From the NCBI GenBank assembly GCA_964036155.1, contig OZ038423.1:12663249-12727248 (forward strand): DNA of 64,000 nt, read 5' to 3'. Origin of the DNA: Diploscapter coronatus. Its lineage: Eukaryota > Nematoda > Chromadorea > Rhabditida > Rhabditidae. A program made the translations under genes and the position numbers. The notes under the pieces are model-generated. The model saw only the letters and a program-made list of their open reading frames with translations. It did not search any database and had not been told where the DNA came from. Below, in pieces: positions 12,101 to 24,784 of the stretch; position 1 is the first letter of the stretch, and each line of letters opens with the position of its first letter.

Positions 12101-15100
12101 TCTGGCCTAAAATTTCCCCCTTTGAACACGCATTCTTCCCAATAAATTTCGGTTCCATTGTCTTTGTTCCTGTCAGTCGCTGCCTTCTCGCGAGAAAGAC
12201 AATCCGTTTTATGTGATTGATGTATTCGCAGGCTTGACCTGGCATGGTTCCAAAAATGATAAGCCGTAGAATTTTAGGCCCTGGGCGAATCCAGGACTAC
12301 ATTTCGAAATAGATCACTGGTCAGCGCCTTGGCGGCATGAGACTCCAGAGACTGGCAGAGACAACTGCCGTTGTTTCGCGGCTGTTGTCAAGTGATTTTT
12401 TGGCCCATACGCTATTTCCATCGTCTCCACCTCTTGATGCAGCGCTATTTCTCGTATAAAGAGCGTTCTCATTGAGTCTGGTGCGGTCAAGAGACACAAA
12501 GCGATCACAAGGTTCTTCCCTCAGCTCTACTGCCATACACACACACTGACATTTCCTCTCGCTCTTTATCACTCCAGAAAGATGGCACGACGCCAAAAAT
12601 GATGCAAATCCAACAGGATCACATTGATAAAATTATGGTGAAATAGCGCTACTGAAAACATCCTGAAAATGTTCGGACTGCTAGCAAAGACGTGACTTCT
12701 TTTCCATCTCCGTTATCAGTTCAAGCACACCCCCACGCCCTATAAAGTAAAGAATCGCAATTGATAAACGCGCAAGAAGCCTTTGAACAGCTGACATTGG
12801 TCTATGCGTCCCTAACCTCGATAAGGAATCACAATATAGGAAGTTGGGGAAAAATCGCGCTGAATGGCAAATATTATGAGTCTATTTTCAAGCTGATGTC
12901 AATAATAGAAAACAATGCTGATACGGAAAAGAGTTTCGATGACAAAACTTTAACGATTATGCAATATTGGTAAATTCGATGCCAAAAACGAAAATATTTA
13001 CCTTGATGAACTCCAATTCAGCCACGAGATGCTTAGGTGGGTGATTGTGCTCTCCCTTGGTAATGGCATTCTGGTCGTCCATGGTGGTTTCGGCGCGGCA
13101 CTTGCACCAGGCGCCAGAGTCGGACATCTTCTTGGCGCAAACGCAACGCCACGACTTGAAGTTACGCTCGGGAAGCACCTGGAATACCAATTTAGCTTCC
13201 AAAATCACCCATTAGGCTACCTGATAGATATTGTATCTGTAGCCCTGGAACATCAGCTTCTGATACCCCTTGAACGAGGTGACGATCTGAGGCACGTCGG
13301 GGTTGTAGCGGACGAAGGTCACCTGAAATTCCTTGCTTCAATTTTTTATCCTCGAGTAACTCGACCCCTTTATTTTCGGATTAGCAATGCTGTGGTTTTC
13401 GTAATCCTTTTTGCTTCGGTCTCTTTACTCTTTATTTTCCTTTCGTCTCTCGTGAATAGTACGCGCTCACCGGCTGGCAGCGCCTGGCGCTTGAAATGTC
13501 GCCAAAATGGTGAGTGCTACGGGATTGAAAACGAGAGAAGAGACTTGCAAGAGGTCTAGTGAAAGTGCGTTTTGGTCAGTTTCGAAAGGAGCAGTTCCGT
13601 AATGTACACACACATACACGCACACACACACGGAAGTATACGCGCAAGATTTTTAGTTTGCACAAGTTAGTCGTAAACCGCGTAGACTTCCTCATAAAAA
13701 GCAAATACGCCACGAGGCTTCTCCCCTCTACGTGGCGCTCCCATCTTTGCTCGTATCGGGGAACGACCTATCGAATGGCACAAAGGCAAACAGTCAGTCG
13801 TCAGATAGTGCGCTCCTCCGTTCTGCACCCCCTGTGTCACACTATTGCGCTTATTTTGCGTCACTCTGTTTTGCGCTGTTTATCTGTTTATCAACATTGG
13901 CAAATCATTCGCATTTCAAAATACCAAACAATATGAAATCGACCGAGTTCTTGCAAAATGTCATGTTCCAATCAATATGAAATGTCTGTTATTGATAATA
14001 TCAGTTGTGTAGCTCTCTTAAGGTTTTGGTGTTCTTCTTATGCCTGTTGATAAAATGATAAAAGATCAGGAGAGGGATCAATCAAGAGAAAGAGCGGCAG
14101 AGCGCATATCAGCTGAGCGAAGCAAAAGCATATGGGAACAAACTCCCGAAGGCACGCGCTTTTTGTGCAAGACCTCAAAAACAACACTATTTTTCGCATC
14201 TTTTGTAGTTGTTGAGCAGAAACTACTGAGGAAGTGATGCTATATTATCCTAATGGGGGACTTGCGCCAATTCCTTCATATGATTTCGATGCCAGGAAAA
14301 TATTTTGCTGAATTAATGCGTATTGTCGAAAATCATGATGTAAATTATTATCCTGATAGAAGATTAGCCCACATTCTTACACAACAACCTGAAATTCAGC
14401 AATTCAGGAACTTCCTGTGCACGGAGCGTGTGTGTGTGTGGGATTTACGTAAATTTTAATCCGCCCAGCAAGAAATCCCTCAAAGAATGATAAAAAGATA
14501 AGCTGTTTGGCACCAATGGAAGTGACGCGTTAGAAATGATGTGCCCGTAGAAGATTCTAGTGGGCGTACACTACTGACAGAGTTGACGTTATCAAATTAT
14601 CAGTTATGAAAGCGAGAAAAGGAGTGTATTATTCGTATTTTCGATTTGCGTTTGCGTTCTGAAAATTACTCCAAAAATGCGTTTTGCGTTATCTTTGCAC
14701 ACTCCTGACCTGAAGTTAATGATTTTCTGCAATCGCTTGGCTTCTGACCAAACTCGCTTTGGCATTTGTGTCTGCTCAAACAAATTGGAATCAAATCATC
14801 CCCATTCTGCCATTTTTCGCAAAAGACACGTAGTCCGAAAAACTGATCGAAATTTTCTCATGTGAAATTCGTGGAATCGTTTTGCAATGATTGAATTAAT
14901 AAGTTTTTGTATTCAGGGAAGTAGCATTCATTTTTGGCAAAAATGGACCACTTTCCAATTTTATACCTTTTTCTTCTCCTTGTCGGGGCTCGAGGGGATC
15001 GAGATCATGCTAACGGGGGAAATCGCTGAGGTGTCGGTCGACGACGAGGAAATGTCTGAGGATCCGGGCTTCTCCAATCCCAACATGGTTATCTGAAAAA

Positions 15101-18100
15101 TGAACGATTAAATTCTTTTTCCAACGACGCTTTTGCAGAGAACGGTAAAATGAGCACAAGTAATATCAGAGAGACTTACAGTAAGAGGATAGTTAGATGG
15201 GTAACTATTTGAGAGAGTTTGCTTGAATACGGGGTGGAACGCGCTTTGCGAGGAAGAGGGGCCCATTGGCGGGGTGACGGAAGGGGTCAACCGATTCTGC
15301 GTCGCCATTATGTCGTACGGCGCCAGGTATCCCGACTGCGTACGACAATATATCATTTAGAGATAATTAGCAGCGATTAAAGATTTAATTCGGCGGGCAA
15401 TTAGCGAGATAATTAGGGTAGTTAGGTGTGTAGAGATTATTTGAACAGCGTGTGGCAAGATGATCGAGGGGGGTTATCAATGGCCAAACACAGGTTAAAT
15501 TTTCATCAGTCGGCACGAGAGAGTTCGAGAGACTATTTCAAAACCAGAGATTTGAAAGAAAAATACGAAAAGGGGCGGGGCCGCCGAGTGCGCGTTTCGC
15601 AAATTTGTCTGAGGGCAGCTCTCTTTATGAATAGTTCTAAATGGACTATTTCCTCTTTTTCAGCTTCTCTGTGCTCTCTCCATTTTTGTCGGATCTCTCG
15701 CTCCCCATTCCCGTCTGGCATCTCGCGGAGTGCACTTTGGCACTATTTCGCCGCTGCCAGAAAACGCCTGATCAGCTGTGATCGCACGTGAGGCGAGAGA
15801 GTACCGGATTCGAAGAGAGTGCAGGAAGACATACAAAAGAAATAGCAAGTGGTCAAATGATAAGAGCGAGAGGGCTGAGAAATTTGAAATAGAACGGAGA
15901 ATCAAGAGAATACACAGTGAAAACCAGTGAAATAAAGCTGTCCGACATGATATGAGTCAAGAGGACACTGAAATTGAGACAGAGATAGCATTGGCGGTAA
16001 GGCGCGGCCAGGCACCGGTCAGATGTGCAAAAATTCGAGGTTAAATGGGAAATAGACGAGAAAAGAAAGTGCCTTGAAATCTCGAAAACAGGAGAAATAG
16101 GACCAATGATAACAAATGATTACATTTCAAATAAGAACTTGGAAAACAAAGGCCGAGAAATGGGTATAATCAAGAATTAGAAAATTCGAGTAATGGCAAA
16201 AATGAGAGGAATATTAGCAAGCGGCAGAATGCTTACTGCTCAATAGAGAAAGGGTGATTTGGCAGTGATTTTCTCATTTTCGAGGCTTATATCTCGAGCT
16301 CAGATAATCCGACTTATCATATCCATTTACTAATTCATTATTCAAATGCAGAGCTTATCTTCTGATCAGTTAATGTGATCTTATCGCTAGAGTTGTTGAA
16401 TTTTTTTCTTTATTTTCTCCAAACTTTCAAGGCCTGCTGGCCGGGCAAGAAATATCAGATTTCAGGGTTATTCGCGCCGGAAATTTTTTGCTGCGGTTGG
16501 ACGCCTTGGGTGGGTGATGATAATTTGACGGAATTGATACCCGAGTGGGTCTACTTGAGGATACTCTTTTTAATATGACCAGGCGATTTTGCGATCGGTT
16601 TTTCTAGACACGGGAAATTTCGCATCTTTTGTCAATGCCAATCGCTGTCGCGAGGGACACGTGAGCGAAAGGGGAAGTTTCTCTGGGACTCTCTCGAATC
16701 GCGGCACTATTTTGCTGCCTGCCCTGGGTTATGCCCCGTACCGCTGCCAGGCACAGAACTGCACACAGATTGGCCGAGGACACCGTGCCAATTTTAGGTT
16801 AAACTACACCGAGCGAGAGATCACAGGCATTGTGCAAGAAAATTGAAGCACAAAGGATCGCTAGCGCGCGCCTAGCAAGAGATAACAAAACAAAGGCGGA
16901 AATATATTGGTGTTGGTGGTAGGGTACGCGAAATGTGCTGACTTTGTGAAAAAGTTGAAACGCGGAGCGGTAAATAATTGGGAATTAATAATAGGCCTAT
17001 GGACAAATGATCAAATTTGCTGAAAACTCGCAATTGGGGATTCCTGGCAAAAGTGCCATGTCGGTGAAAATTTGATGAAATTCGGGAAACTTGGCGAAAC
17101 GTTCTGAGATGACAGAGCGCGTTGACCGAAGAATGTTGGAAATGCGTATGGGTAGGGGGGCTATTCACGTACTGCAGGAAAACAGGGACAAGGTCGGATG
17201 GCACGAAGCGTGGCGCGTCGAGGGAGTCGCCGCCGCCGCCGCAGCGCTGTCTATCTCGGACACTGTCGCGGCAGGGCAGAAAAACCATCGACCGAGAAAT
17301 AGTCGACTCAAATTGCAAAAGAGGTCAGCCACCGCACCGCGCCGGGACACGTCCGAGGTCCCCATCAGCTGTGGGGGCAAACATTGTCGAAAAAAAGCGT
17401 GTGTAAATCGAGAATCTCCAGGGAGAAAAAACGTAGGGCTACCTTTTTGTTCAGAATACTTTTGCAAACACCCCCAGTACACCTGAAAAGGGTCTGATTT
17501 TACCATTTGAGCTCACCCATATCCCGATGGGGCTGATTTTGCGAAATTCGTATTTCTGGCGACCTGCCAGCTATTTTTAGACCGCTCTTGAAGTGATTTG
17601 ATGGCTAATCAGTTGTTTTTCTCCAGCGCGTCGGATCTTGAGTGACTCAGATTTCAAAGGTCTGCCTGCCTGTCTGTGTTAAACTCGGAGCACTTTGAGG
17701 ACCGCAGACAAAAGTAATGGCAAAAGCGAACAGTTGGTCAGCGAAGCGCTGATGACGCTGCAAAAACAGAGACGGAGAAGACCACATGATTTCGTTCTAT
17801 CCGGTGGAATCGAGAAAACTATTCCGAAATATTGCATAAGGTTTGGATCTAGGTTCTGGAAGGGTACTCCTTAGTTTCAGAAAATAACCTCCGAACTTCC
17901 TAAGACTCACAGAACTTCTTCATGGAGTTCCTTTTGACCTTCAAGTAAAAATTTGCGAACTCCTCGAAATTTCCACCAGACCTCTTGTCTCATTCCTGTC
18001 ATTCTGAAGAGAAGGGGGCTCTTATCAGGAAACGGCCAGAAAAAGTGCCACTGGCCGAAAATTACCCGATAAAGCCAGTAACATCACTGATAAATGGTAA

Positions 18101-20494
18101 ACTGTAGAGAAGTGAAAATCGTCTGGAGTTCGACATGAAGACGATATAATTTAGCTTCAGACCATTCTGGAGCTGGCCAAATTTCGAAAAAAATGATGGG
18201 CAAACAAAACTGACAGTTATTGATAAAGATGAAAGTAAAAAGATTAGAGAAAATTATCACGAGAGGTCGGGGGTGCCATTTTTGAAGGGTGCCCGCCCGC
18301 ATGTTGAAATATGCAACTTGAAACGCGGCTGGCAAAATAAAGTCAAAGTGACTGGGGTCAGAAAACAAATGGCATGAGAGTAAGAAGACCTTGTGATTTT
18401 GATTCAACGCGCAGAGCGCTCAAAATGACCAAAACAATCGGGGAGTTTTAATCAGAATATTTTAGGCTATTAAATATTTACGTTTAGGATATAAGATATG
18501 ACTTAAGATTGGTCGATTATATTATATTTAAGATTTTATTTTCTTCTAAAATTTCTTATTAACTAAAGTAACATTTTAACATTGTTTGTTTTAATTTTCA
18601 GCTTCCAACACCGATGGGCGTGCACCAAAAAGCGTGACATGAAACAAAGCGATAATATGTCTGAATGAATTTGACAATTGATAATGGAAAAGAGGAATGC
18701 TAAAGAATGAACATTTGAACGATAGACAATAAGACTATAGCACGTGGTCTTTGCAATGATTTTGGAAGAAACTATTAAATAAATCGAAGACACCTTCCGG
18801 TACATAATAGATCTAAAATTAACCACATTTTGAGGTTGTCTATTTGTTGAAATAGAACAATTTAAATATACCGAAAACGAATAATATTTTCCCAACTTAT
18901 GATATGAAATTTGCCCTGTGTTTTCAATCAAGTTGATCATTAGGAACCCAAGCCGTATGTTATCTTCCTATATATACTATAATAATAGCTCTGTATAGCT
19001 AGGCAAGAGAGCATGCAACATTGAGAGCGGGAAAGGAACGACTACGAGGGAGCACATAACGCAATAGCACATTGTCCACAGGCGCGATACCTTGGCAGAG
19101 AGGTTAAAGCGTCTGCTCGTCTTTATCAGACATTGGCTGCAGCTTGATTATTCAGCGCCCTTATGTTTTTGCCAAAATATAAACTCTCTTACTTCAAGGA
19201 GAAAATTGTGCATAGAAAAGAAGACAGACAGTCCTTCAACCCAATGGTCAATTTGATTGAAATGAAAGGTAAATAAACAGATTTTTGGATTCCAACATTG
19301 ACCCCGGTTCATATCAGTGAAAATTCGTGAATTATTTTGCTTTTCTCGAAAATAAATTAGGAAATTCGGCGCAGGAATTTCGAGATAAGACGCCAAATTT
19401 TTGTGCTGTAAATATAAGCTGTCCCAGAAGTGATAAAGTCATTAAACATCTTTGAAAAACAAAACAGTTTTAAGCATCTCTGAGCAAAGGAGTAGAAAAT
19501 CAAAAATCTAATTATCAAATTATTAAATTAATTACTTAATTGCCTAGTTATCTCCCTTTTCTTTCCAAATTCGCAACGGGGCGCGCCATTTGTAATTAGG
19601 GCGCGACGGCGGCCGATATCCGGGATCTCGCCAAAGGGAAAGTTAGAGATTTTCGGAAATAGTATTTCGATTTGAGAGAGTCCCAGATATAGAGAAAGGA
19701 AGAAATAATGGAAAACTTCATGCTATAGAGAAAATGAGCGAGAGTTAGAAAACGAGAAATAGTGGGGGATGTGATGGATTAGAGAAAGATGATGATGCAT
19801 GGTTAGAAAGTGGCGCAGTGAAAGTTGCCCCCTATATTCGAGGCCTCTGCCCGCGCGCGACCCACTGTCCAATCTCCCCTTCCCTAACTATTCAACGCGT
19901 CAACTTGATGAACTGAGATTTTGGAGCTTCGGGATTTTCGGAGAATTTACCAAATATTAAAATATTAGCGGAACAAGAAACTCGAAATTATGAAATGATA
20001 CTGGGATTTGAAATATTTTAAAACATACTCGAGTTTACATGAACTGATATAGTAGTATCCGACTACGAATTAAAAGTCTTAGATGATGTAGCGTCATAAA
20101 GTTCCTTGAAAATAAATAAATTGAAAAGTTCGGAAAATATTGCCAAATCTAATGGGAGGAAGTGATTCTATGATTCTATCAAAATCGAGATAGCAATGAA
20201 ATAGACAATCGGAAGGGTGACTAATTCGGGAAGTTCTCACAGAGCGACTTATCAGTTATACACTTGATTGCGAACAAAAATCATAATATTGCCAAAATCG
20301 GGGAGCATTTATAAAATTTTAAGTTTTACCGTATGCAACTGTAGTAAAGAATGGTGCGGGTGGTGGTGTCCCTGTCGAAATTGTTGCATTAAATCGGGCG
20401 GTGATGATCCGCTATCACTTATGGTACCACCGATTCTATTCGTACCATTGGTACACCCGGAATGGTTGGGTGGGCCCTGCTGCCTCGGTGCCAT
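9174..20494 (-). CDS. peb-1: FLYWCH zinc-finger transcription factor PEB-1
   Basis: Ten exons in transcript order: 20494-20330, 15335-15180, 15092-14967, 13322-13221, 13178-13002, 10782-10456, 10205-10057, 10013-9722, 9522-9373, 9305-9174; 591 residues, phases consistent. Residues 1-149 are Gln/His/Ser/Pro-rich. Residues about 150-240 form one FLYWCH domain: [12 protein letters not shown], then [29 protein letters not shown] and GEHNHPP. A conserved helical region ([19 protein letters not shown]) with a basic [16 protein letters not shown] follows, then an Ala/Gln-rich segment, a Ser-rich one and a Cys-rich end (CCCDDTTC). C. elegans PEB-1 binds DNA through FLYWCH and acts in pharynx and other tissues. 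The start is uncertain: ATG at 20494 is used, but the frame stays open to an ATG at 20614, and an ATG at 15356 could serve a short isoform. Introns of 2.2, 1.6 and 5.0 kb suggest internal regulatory DNA. Confidence 0.92.
10783..13001 (-). other. Large peb-1 intron
   Basis: The 2.2 kb between the FLYWCH exon and the exon starting SQLYMAAL contains no exon I can support. It carries RCTATTTCTC at 12444-12453 and several looser GAAATAG copies (about 11579, 12306, 12640). Confidence 0.6.
13602..13632. repeat. (CA)n microsatellite in a peb-1 intron
   Basis: Imperfect alternating CA run, interrupted by TA and CG steps. No function implied. Confidence 0.8.
15336..20329 (-). other. 5 kb peb-1 first intron, motif-rich
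   Basis: This separates the N-terminal exon from the rest of peb-1. It contains no exon I can support but many copies of GAAATAG/CTATTTC, including the full 10-mer at 17294-17303 and 19754-19763, looser ones at about 15531, 15641, 15742, 15839, 15886, 16049, 16094 and 19656, and a related pair GGCACTATTT at about 15739 and 16705. The density points to regulatory or small-RNA-producing DNA rather than ordinary intron. Confidence 0.6.
19086..19150 (+). pseudogene. tRNA-like fragment (Ser/Leu-like), degenerate
   Basis: TTGGCAGAGAGGTTAAAGCG followed by TCTG...CAGA resembles the D-arm and anticodon stem of a class II tRNA. The anticodon loop is too long and no clear T-arm follows, so it is at best a decayed copy. 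Confidence 0.3.
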
Positions 20495-21150
20495 GCCGTG
20501 AAACGCTGACACGGCTGAAGGCAGAAACGTCGTCGTCGAAATTTTCGGTTCCTTCGTCAAAGTGATAGCCTCGAATTTGGTAGCGCCGCACCAAAAATGG
20601 TAGCACGTTACCAAAAATTAGTAGAGGGATTACCAAATGGTCAATAGAGAATTTTGCTTGAGGAGTGAAATAGAAAGTGCGAGAGAGAGAGAGAAAGAGT
20701 AGGGATCTTTCTCTACCTTTTCCACTCTCTTGAATTTCGACGCTATTTCTCGCTTTCACTTTCCATTGTTGAAGCCTGGCGCCGGCCGCGCGGAAAGGGG
20801 GCGTGGCTTACGGTCGAGAAATAGTACGAAAATTCGAGAGAACACAGAGATCTGCAAAATGAGGGCACGACATTTGGTCACTCTCACTGCTCTCGCTCTC
20901 ACTCTGTCGTCTCTCTCAAAATCGCAAACTATTTCTCGGGCCAACCAGTTTCGTGACCGCCGGCTTGGCACAGATTTTCACTTTCCCTTCTATTCTCTCT
21001 TTCTCTGCGTCTTTTTCGTCCCCTTCAACGATAGTACTATTTCGTCAGGAGAAAGTGACCATCTCTCTTTGCAAAACACGCGCGCGCGTTCCTTTTCTCA
21101 TTCTTTCTCTCCCTTTCTTTCCTTTTCTATCTCTCAATTTCGCGTACTAT
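20495..21150 (-). promoter_or_regulatory. Probable peb-1 promoter / 5' region
   Basis: Directly upstream of the N-terminal peb-1 exon. It combines (GA)n runs (about 20680-20695), long pyrimidine tracts and three full RCTATTTCTC motifs at 20742-20751, 20816-20825 and 20928-20937, the densest group in the window. The GC content is raised (GGCGCCGGCCGCGCGG at about 20779). No TATA box or start site can be fixed. Confidence 0.45.
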
Positions 21151-21210
21151 TTTTCATCCCCTCAGGGCAAAGAGTCATCTCTCTCATCCACAAAAGGAAA
21201 GTGAAATCAG

Positions 21211-22700
21211 GTGGTCGCCGTTCCCGTAAACAACATTTTGAAACCCTTATATCTCTCGTCTCATCGGATTTTTGTCTATGCTTCAGCACAGTATGATTCA
21301 GCGGGTCATGACACAATGCAAGAATGCACTAGATCTGAGCATAAAATGGGATTCTCTGACTACGTCATTAGCCAGAGTATGGGAACTTGGATAATCCTTC
21401 ATGGGATTGGGATTTGCATGGAGCGTTTACGTAAAATGTGACCGTCCTGAATTTATGACGTCATTGGCGTAAACGAACGTCCTGGATTTGAAACATCATC
21501 GGCGTAAATAGCGTTGGACGAATTTCGCAAGAGTGCATTGTTTTCATGTCGTGGACGTATTGAAGAAGCTTGTTTGTTGGGCGAAGCTTCCAGAAGACGT
21601 CACTTTATTTGTGAAACTAACGAAAAATCTAGACTGTATTGCTACCTTTCAAGATTTAGGATTTAGCGTACAAGTCCTGGTTCATTCAGACAATGGATTA
21701 AGGATAAATGGGCTACAGACCATGATATTCAGTATTATCATATGGCACTGCGTAATATATCTGAGTTTCAAAGACACTGCATTATCATATCTTGAATGTC
21801 GTCTGAGGCGTGAAACAATAAATCAGTTCTAAGACCACATGCTTCGTCATATTTTATAATAACGTCTGATACATTACGCAGAATATTTGAAAGCCAATCT
21901 TAAGCGCCCTATTCAAGATAAAGTTACTGATCTTAACAAGAGTCTTAGATATTTAAGTTTTGCACGCTTCAGGTAAGACATAAAGAGGTGATGTGCAGGA
22001 AACTTTGGCAGGTATCACGTAATATAGGTAACTCCATAGTATGTTCTATCGCAGGAAGATTATGATATTTTTAGATCAAGAAAAGAGGAAATTTAGTCTT
22101 ATTCAGACTTATCACACGGGGGTTGGATTGAAGATCCGAAATAAGTGATGATGAAATATATAACTTTTAATAAATGGAGTTAAATGACATCATAAAAATT
22201 TTCCACTAAAGGAAGCTCAAGCAATAAACGCTATGCTTTTTCACGAGTAAAAGCGCGCGGTATTCTTATTCATATCGAAAATGAGTAATAAAGGAACTTG
22301 AAAAATGCATTTTAAACATAGAAAAAAGCAGGTCTTCATAATAAAAATAAAAAAATCATGAAATTTACTATTTTAAATGTCTATACATCGATCTCGAAAT
22401 CATAACACTGGGGATTCTTCTTAAATAGAAATCTGTTACGAATCAGTCTACGGGGTATGAGTATGACTTGTAATGTAACTGGCAAAGTGGCCGTGGTAAG
22501 GTAAAAAATAAATGGAAGAGGGGATTTCATTAATCCTTTCCACAGGATTCCCTTTGTGAGCTACATGTGTAAGGATTTGAGAAGATATATGATGAAATCC
22601 CTCAGATAAGCTGGATAAGGGTCTGAGCCAAGAGATGTCAATCCTATACGATAGCAAATCTATCATATCAGGAAGTTTGAGAAATACGGTTTCTCATAAA
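21211..22700. other. Possible decayed mobile-element sequence
   Basis: Several protein-like stretches broken by stops and frame changes occur on both strands. Plus strand 21533-21832 is open for 99 codons (for example FQDLGFSVQVLVHSDNG) and coding-like fragments continue to about 21975. Minus strand about 22400-22660 reads NEIPSSIYFLPYHGHF and, in another frame, RRLIRNRFLFKKNP, vaguely recalling the region before the reverse transcriptase of BEL/Pao elements. No terminal repeats were found. The family assignment is a guess. Confidence 0.3.
21443..21512. repeat. Two tandem imperfect 35-bp direct repeats
   Basis: Unit 1 (21443-21477) starts CGTCCTGAATTTATGACGTC and unit 2 (21478-21512) starts CGTCCTGGATTTGAAACATC; both continue with ATYGGCGTAAA. 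Unit 1 contains the palindrome TGACGTCA. Confidence 0.75.
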
Positions 22701-22991
22701 ATTTAAAAACTTCCTCATAGGTACTTGCTTGAGAAAATAGATGAATAATATGTTTACGCTTTAAATAATGAAAGCTTTTATCAAAATGATAAATCTTGGC
22801 AAAATATGCAATTTGATGTTAGCAACGTATAATCAGCGGATTTAAATATGATGAATTTAATCATATATTAAAATTCGAAAGTAATGGCATCAGTTTCAAG
22901 AAGTGCGGGGGAGGGATTTGAAAATCCGATGCAGGCGTTTTTGTCGTTTATAGAAATCAAGAAGCAGAAATGGCTTAGAGACAATTAGACA

Positions 22992-23053
22992 CTCACTACG
23001 GGGAGAGCCGTGGGCGGAGGAATTAGACGCTACGGGCCTCGGCCCGTAGTGAG
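22992..23053. repeat. Nested inverted repeats built on CTACGGG
   Basis: CTCACTACGGG at 22992-23002 pairs with CCCGTAGTGAG at 23043-23053. The same right arm also pairs with a nearer copy: CTACGGGCC at 23030-23038 and GGCCCGTAG at 23041-23049, 9-bp arms two bases apart. This is GC-rich structure in an AT-rich setting. Confidence 0.75.
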
Positions 23054-23837
23054 AGGAATTCTCTGCCCCGGACCTCGGCCGCACTATGGCAACGCCGTTA
23101 CAGCTGCCATTCGAATGAAAGCGAGGAAAATGCGAAGAGCATGCCAAATCACGAGCAAAGAAAAATGAGAACAGCTAATTTTCAGCTACCCAGGCTTTCA
23201 GCCAAGGGTAAAATTAAATCTGAAGAATTTCATGTGTTTTGAGAAAATAGAAAAATTGCATGAAAGTTATAATTTTGCTAAAAGTAAAAATTAAAACTCA
23301 ATTTAAGTTTTTGAAAAATCTTTCGAGAAAATGAATGTAAAATTATAAAACTGGGATGTTTTGATAATTTGAAAGATTTAGTGAAAGCCAGAAGAAAATG
23401 TGACTCCCAGAAACATCTAGAACTTTTAAAGCCGATTTAAAATTCACAGTAAAACAATATCAATTTACATGAAGTGCTCTGTATGTGTCATGTGCACACG
23501 GGATCAGATCAGAATTATGAAAATCTATTTCTTAAATTTCCTGATAGAAATGTTATCCTTTTAATATTTCAAAGTTCACGTTCACTGAAATACCAAGAGA
23601 AATTTTCAGATTTCAAATCCTCAACGAAAATAGCTAAAAGAGGCTTCTATGGATCTTCGGAAAAAGCCGATCTCCACCGCCCAAATTTATTAAACTCAAT
23701 TGTTTTGGTAAATAAAATAGAAGTTCCTTGATGATCAACTTCTTTTTTATTGTCTACTGTGTCCTTATCTGTCAGGTCAGTTTGCCATCGGTTGGTAAGA
23801 ACGGAAAGAGAAGATGAGCCAAGGGCAAATTCCCTTA

Positions 23838-23855
23838 TGAGAGAGAGAGAGAGAT
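23838..23855. repeat. (GA)n microsatellite
   Basis: Eight to nine uninterrupted GA units. Confidence 0.85.
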
Positions 23856-24760
23856 AAACGCGGTATGAGTGCGCGCCCGTACCGCATATACAATGAGCGA
23901 TCGGTGTCCTTGCCTAGGCGAGGTCAAATTTACCATCCCCCATCCCAGGCCAGCACGGCAAAGGGCAAAGGCAGTGCCCAGGTAAAGAGATGAGAGAAAA
24001 GAAGAGTGCTGCCAACATAATGGCGAGGAAATTACAGGCCACAGCAAAATGAAGTTCAGATCGAATTCTACGGGGGATTTTTTGAAATTGAAAATTTAGG
24101 ATCCCAATACGAAATCTAGTAAAGAAACAAACTAAAATGTTGAATGACAGAATTTGAAACATTAAGAATTTAGAGAAAAAAAACAAGAATTTAACTAATT
24201 TGAAAAAAAAAAATATATATATAAGTGTTTCAAAGATTTTCAAGATTCATAATCGAAAATACTGAAGTTGTTGAGCAGAGACTCGGAAGAGTTATGAGAA
24301 ATAGGAAATAGGATAAAATTTCAACTTCAACCACCGTAACTCTGTAAAACTCTGCCTCTCCACTCTTCGTTTTGTTATAGGGGTCGACTAAGACTAAAAC
24401 TGTTACGTAACGCTTCCCTCCCTTGCTGCGTGTATGGGGTTTGCGGGCGCGCGCGCGCGAAGTGACCAGCACGAGCGGAAAGAAATTTGAAAAAGACAGA
24501 GGGAAACGCGGAGTACTTAGAGATTTCCGCACGGGGTTTCTCTCGGTCTGAAAAGGAAAAGAGGAGAAGTAGTACTTGCCCTCGGGCGTGGGGCCGAACT
24601 GTTTGCCTGAGTGACCGACGCTGCTGAGCTAAGGGAAATAATGGGGCGGGACTGTACGAGCCTTCGCCCGTAGTGGAAATGGAGGAGAGAAAGAAGTACG
24701 AGCCTTTCCCTATGTGGTTTTTCTTTCTCTCCTTTCTCATTCTCTCTCACTCTCTTTTCA

Positions 24761-24784
24761 TCTTTCTTTCTTTCTTTCTTTCTC
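24761..24784. repeat. (TTTC)n microsatellite
   Basis: About six TTTC units inside a longer pyrimidine tract (about 24720-24800). Confidence 0.85.

Noticed and set aside
12027..12245. Minus-strand frame containing QACEYINH, resembling the QACEYL of a peb-1 exon
   Set aside because: The similarity is only a few residues and the frame does not join peb-1 exons without breaking a known junction; probably chance.
13029..13559. 176-codon plus-strand open frame
   Set aside because: It is the antisense shadow of the two FLYWCH exons of peb-1, whose frame and splice signals are clear on the minus strand.
18563..18940. 125-codon minus-strand open frame
   Set aside because: Low-complexity composition typical of chance frames in AT-rich DNA and no recognisable motif.
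186..20460. Recurring GGTACC/TGGTACCA palindromes (about 187, 200, 3532, 3579, 20421)
   Set aside because: Few copies, some inside exons, and a 6-base palindrome is expected by chance at this rate.
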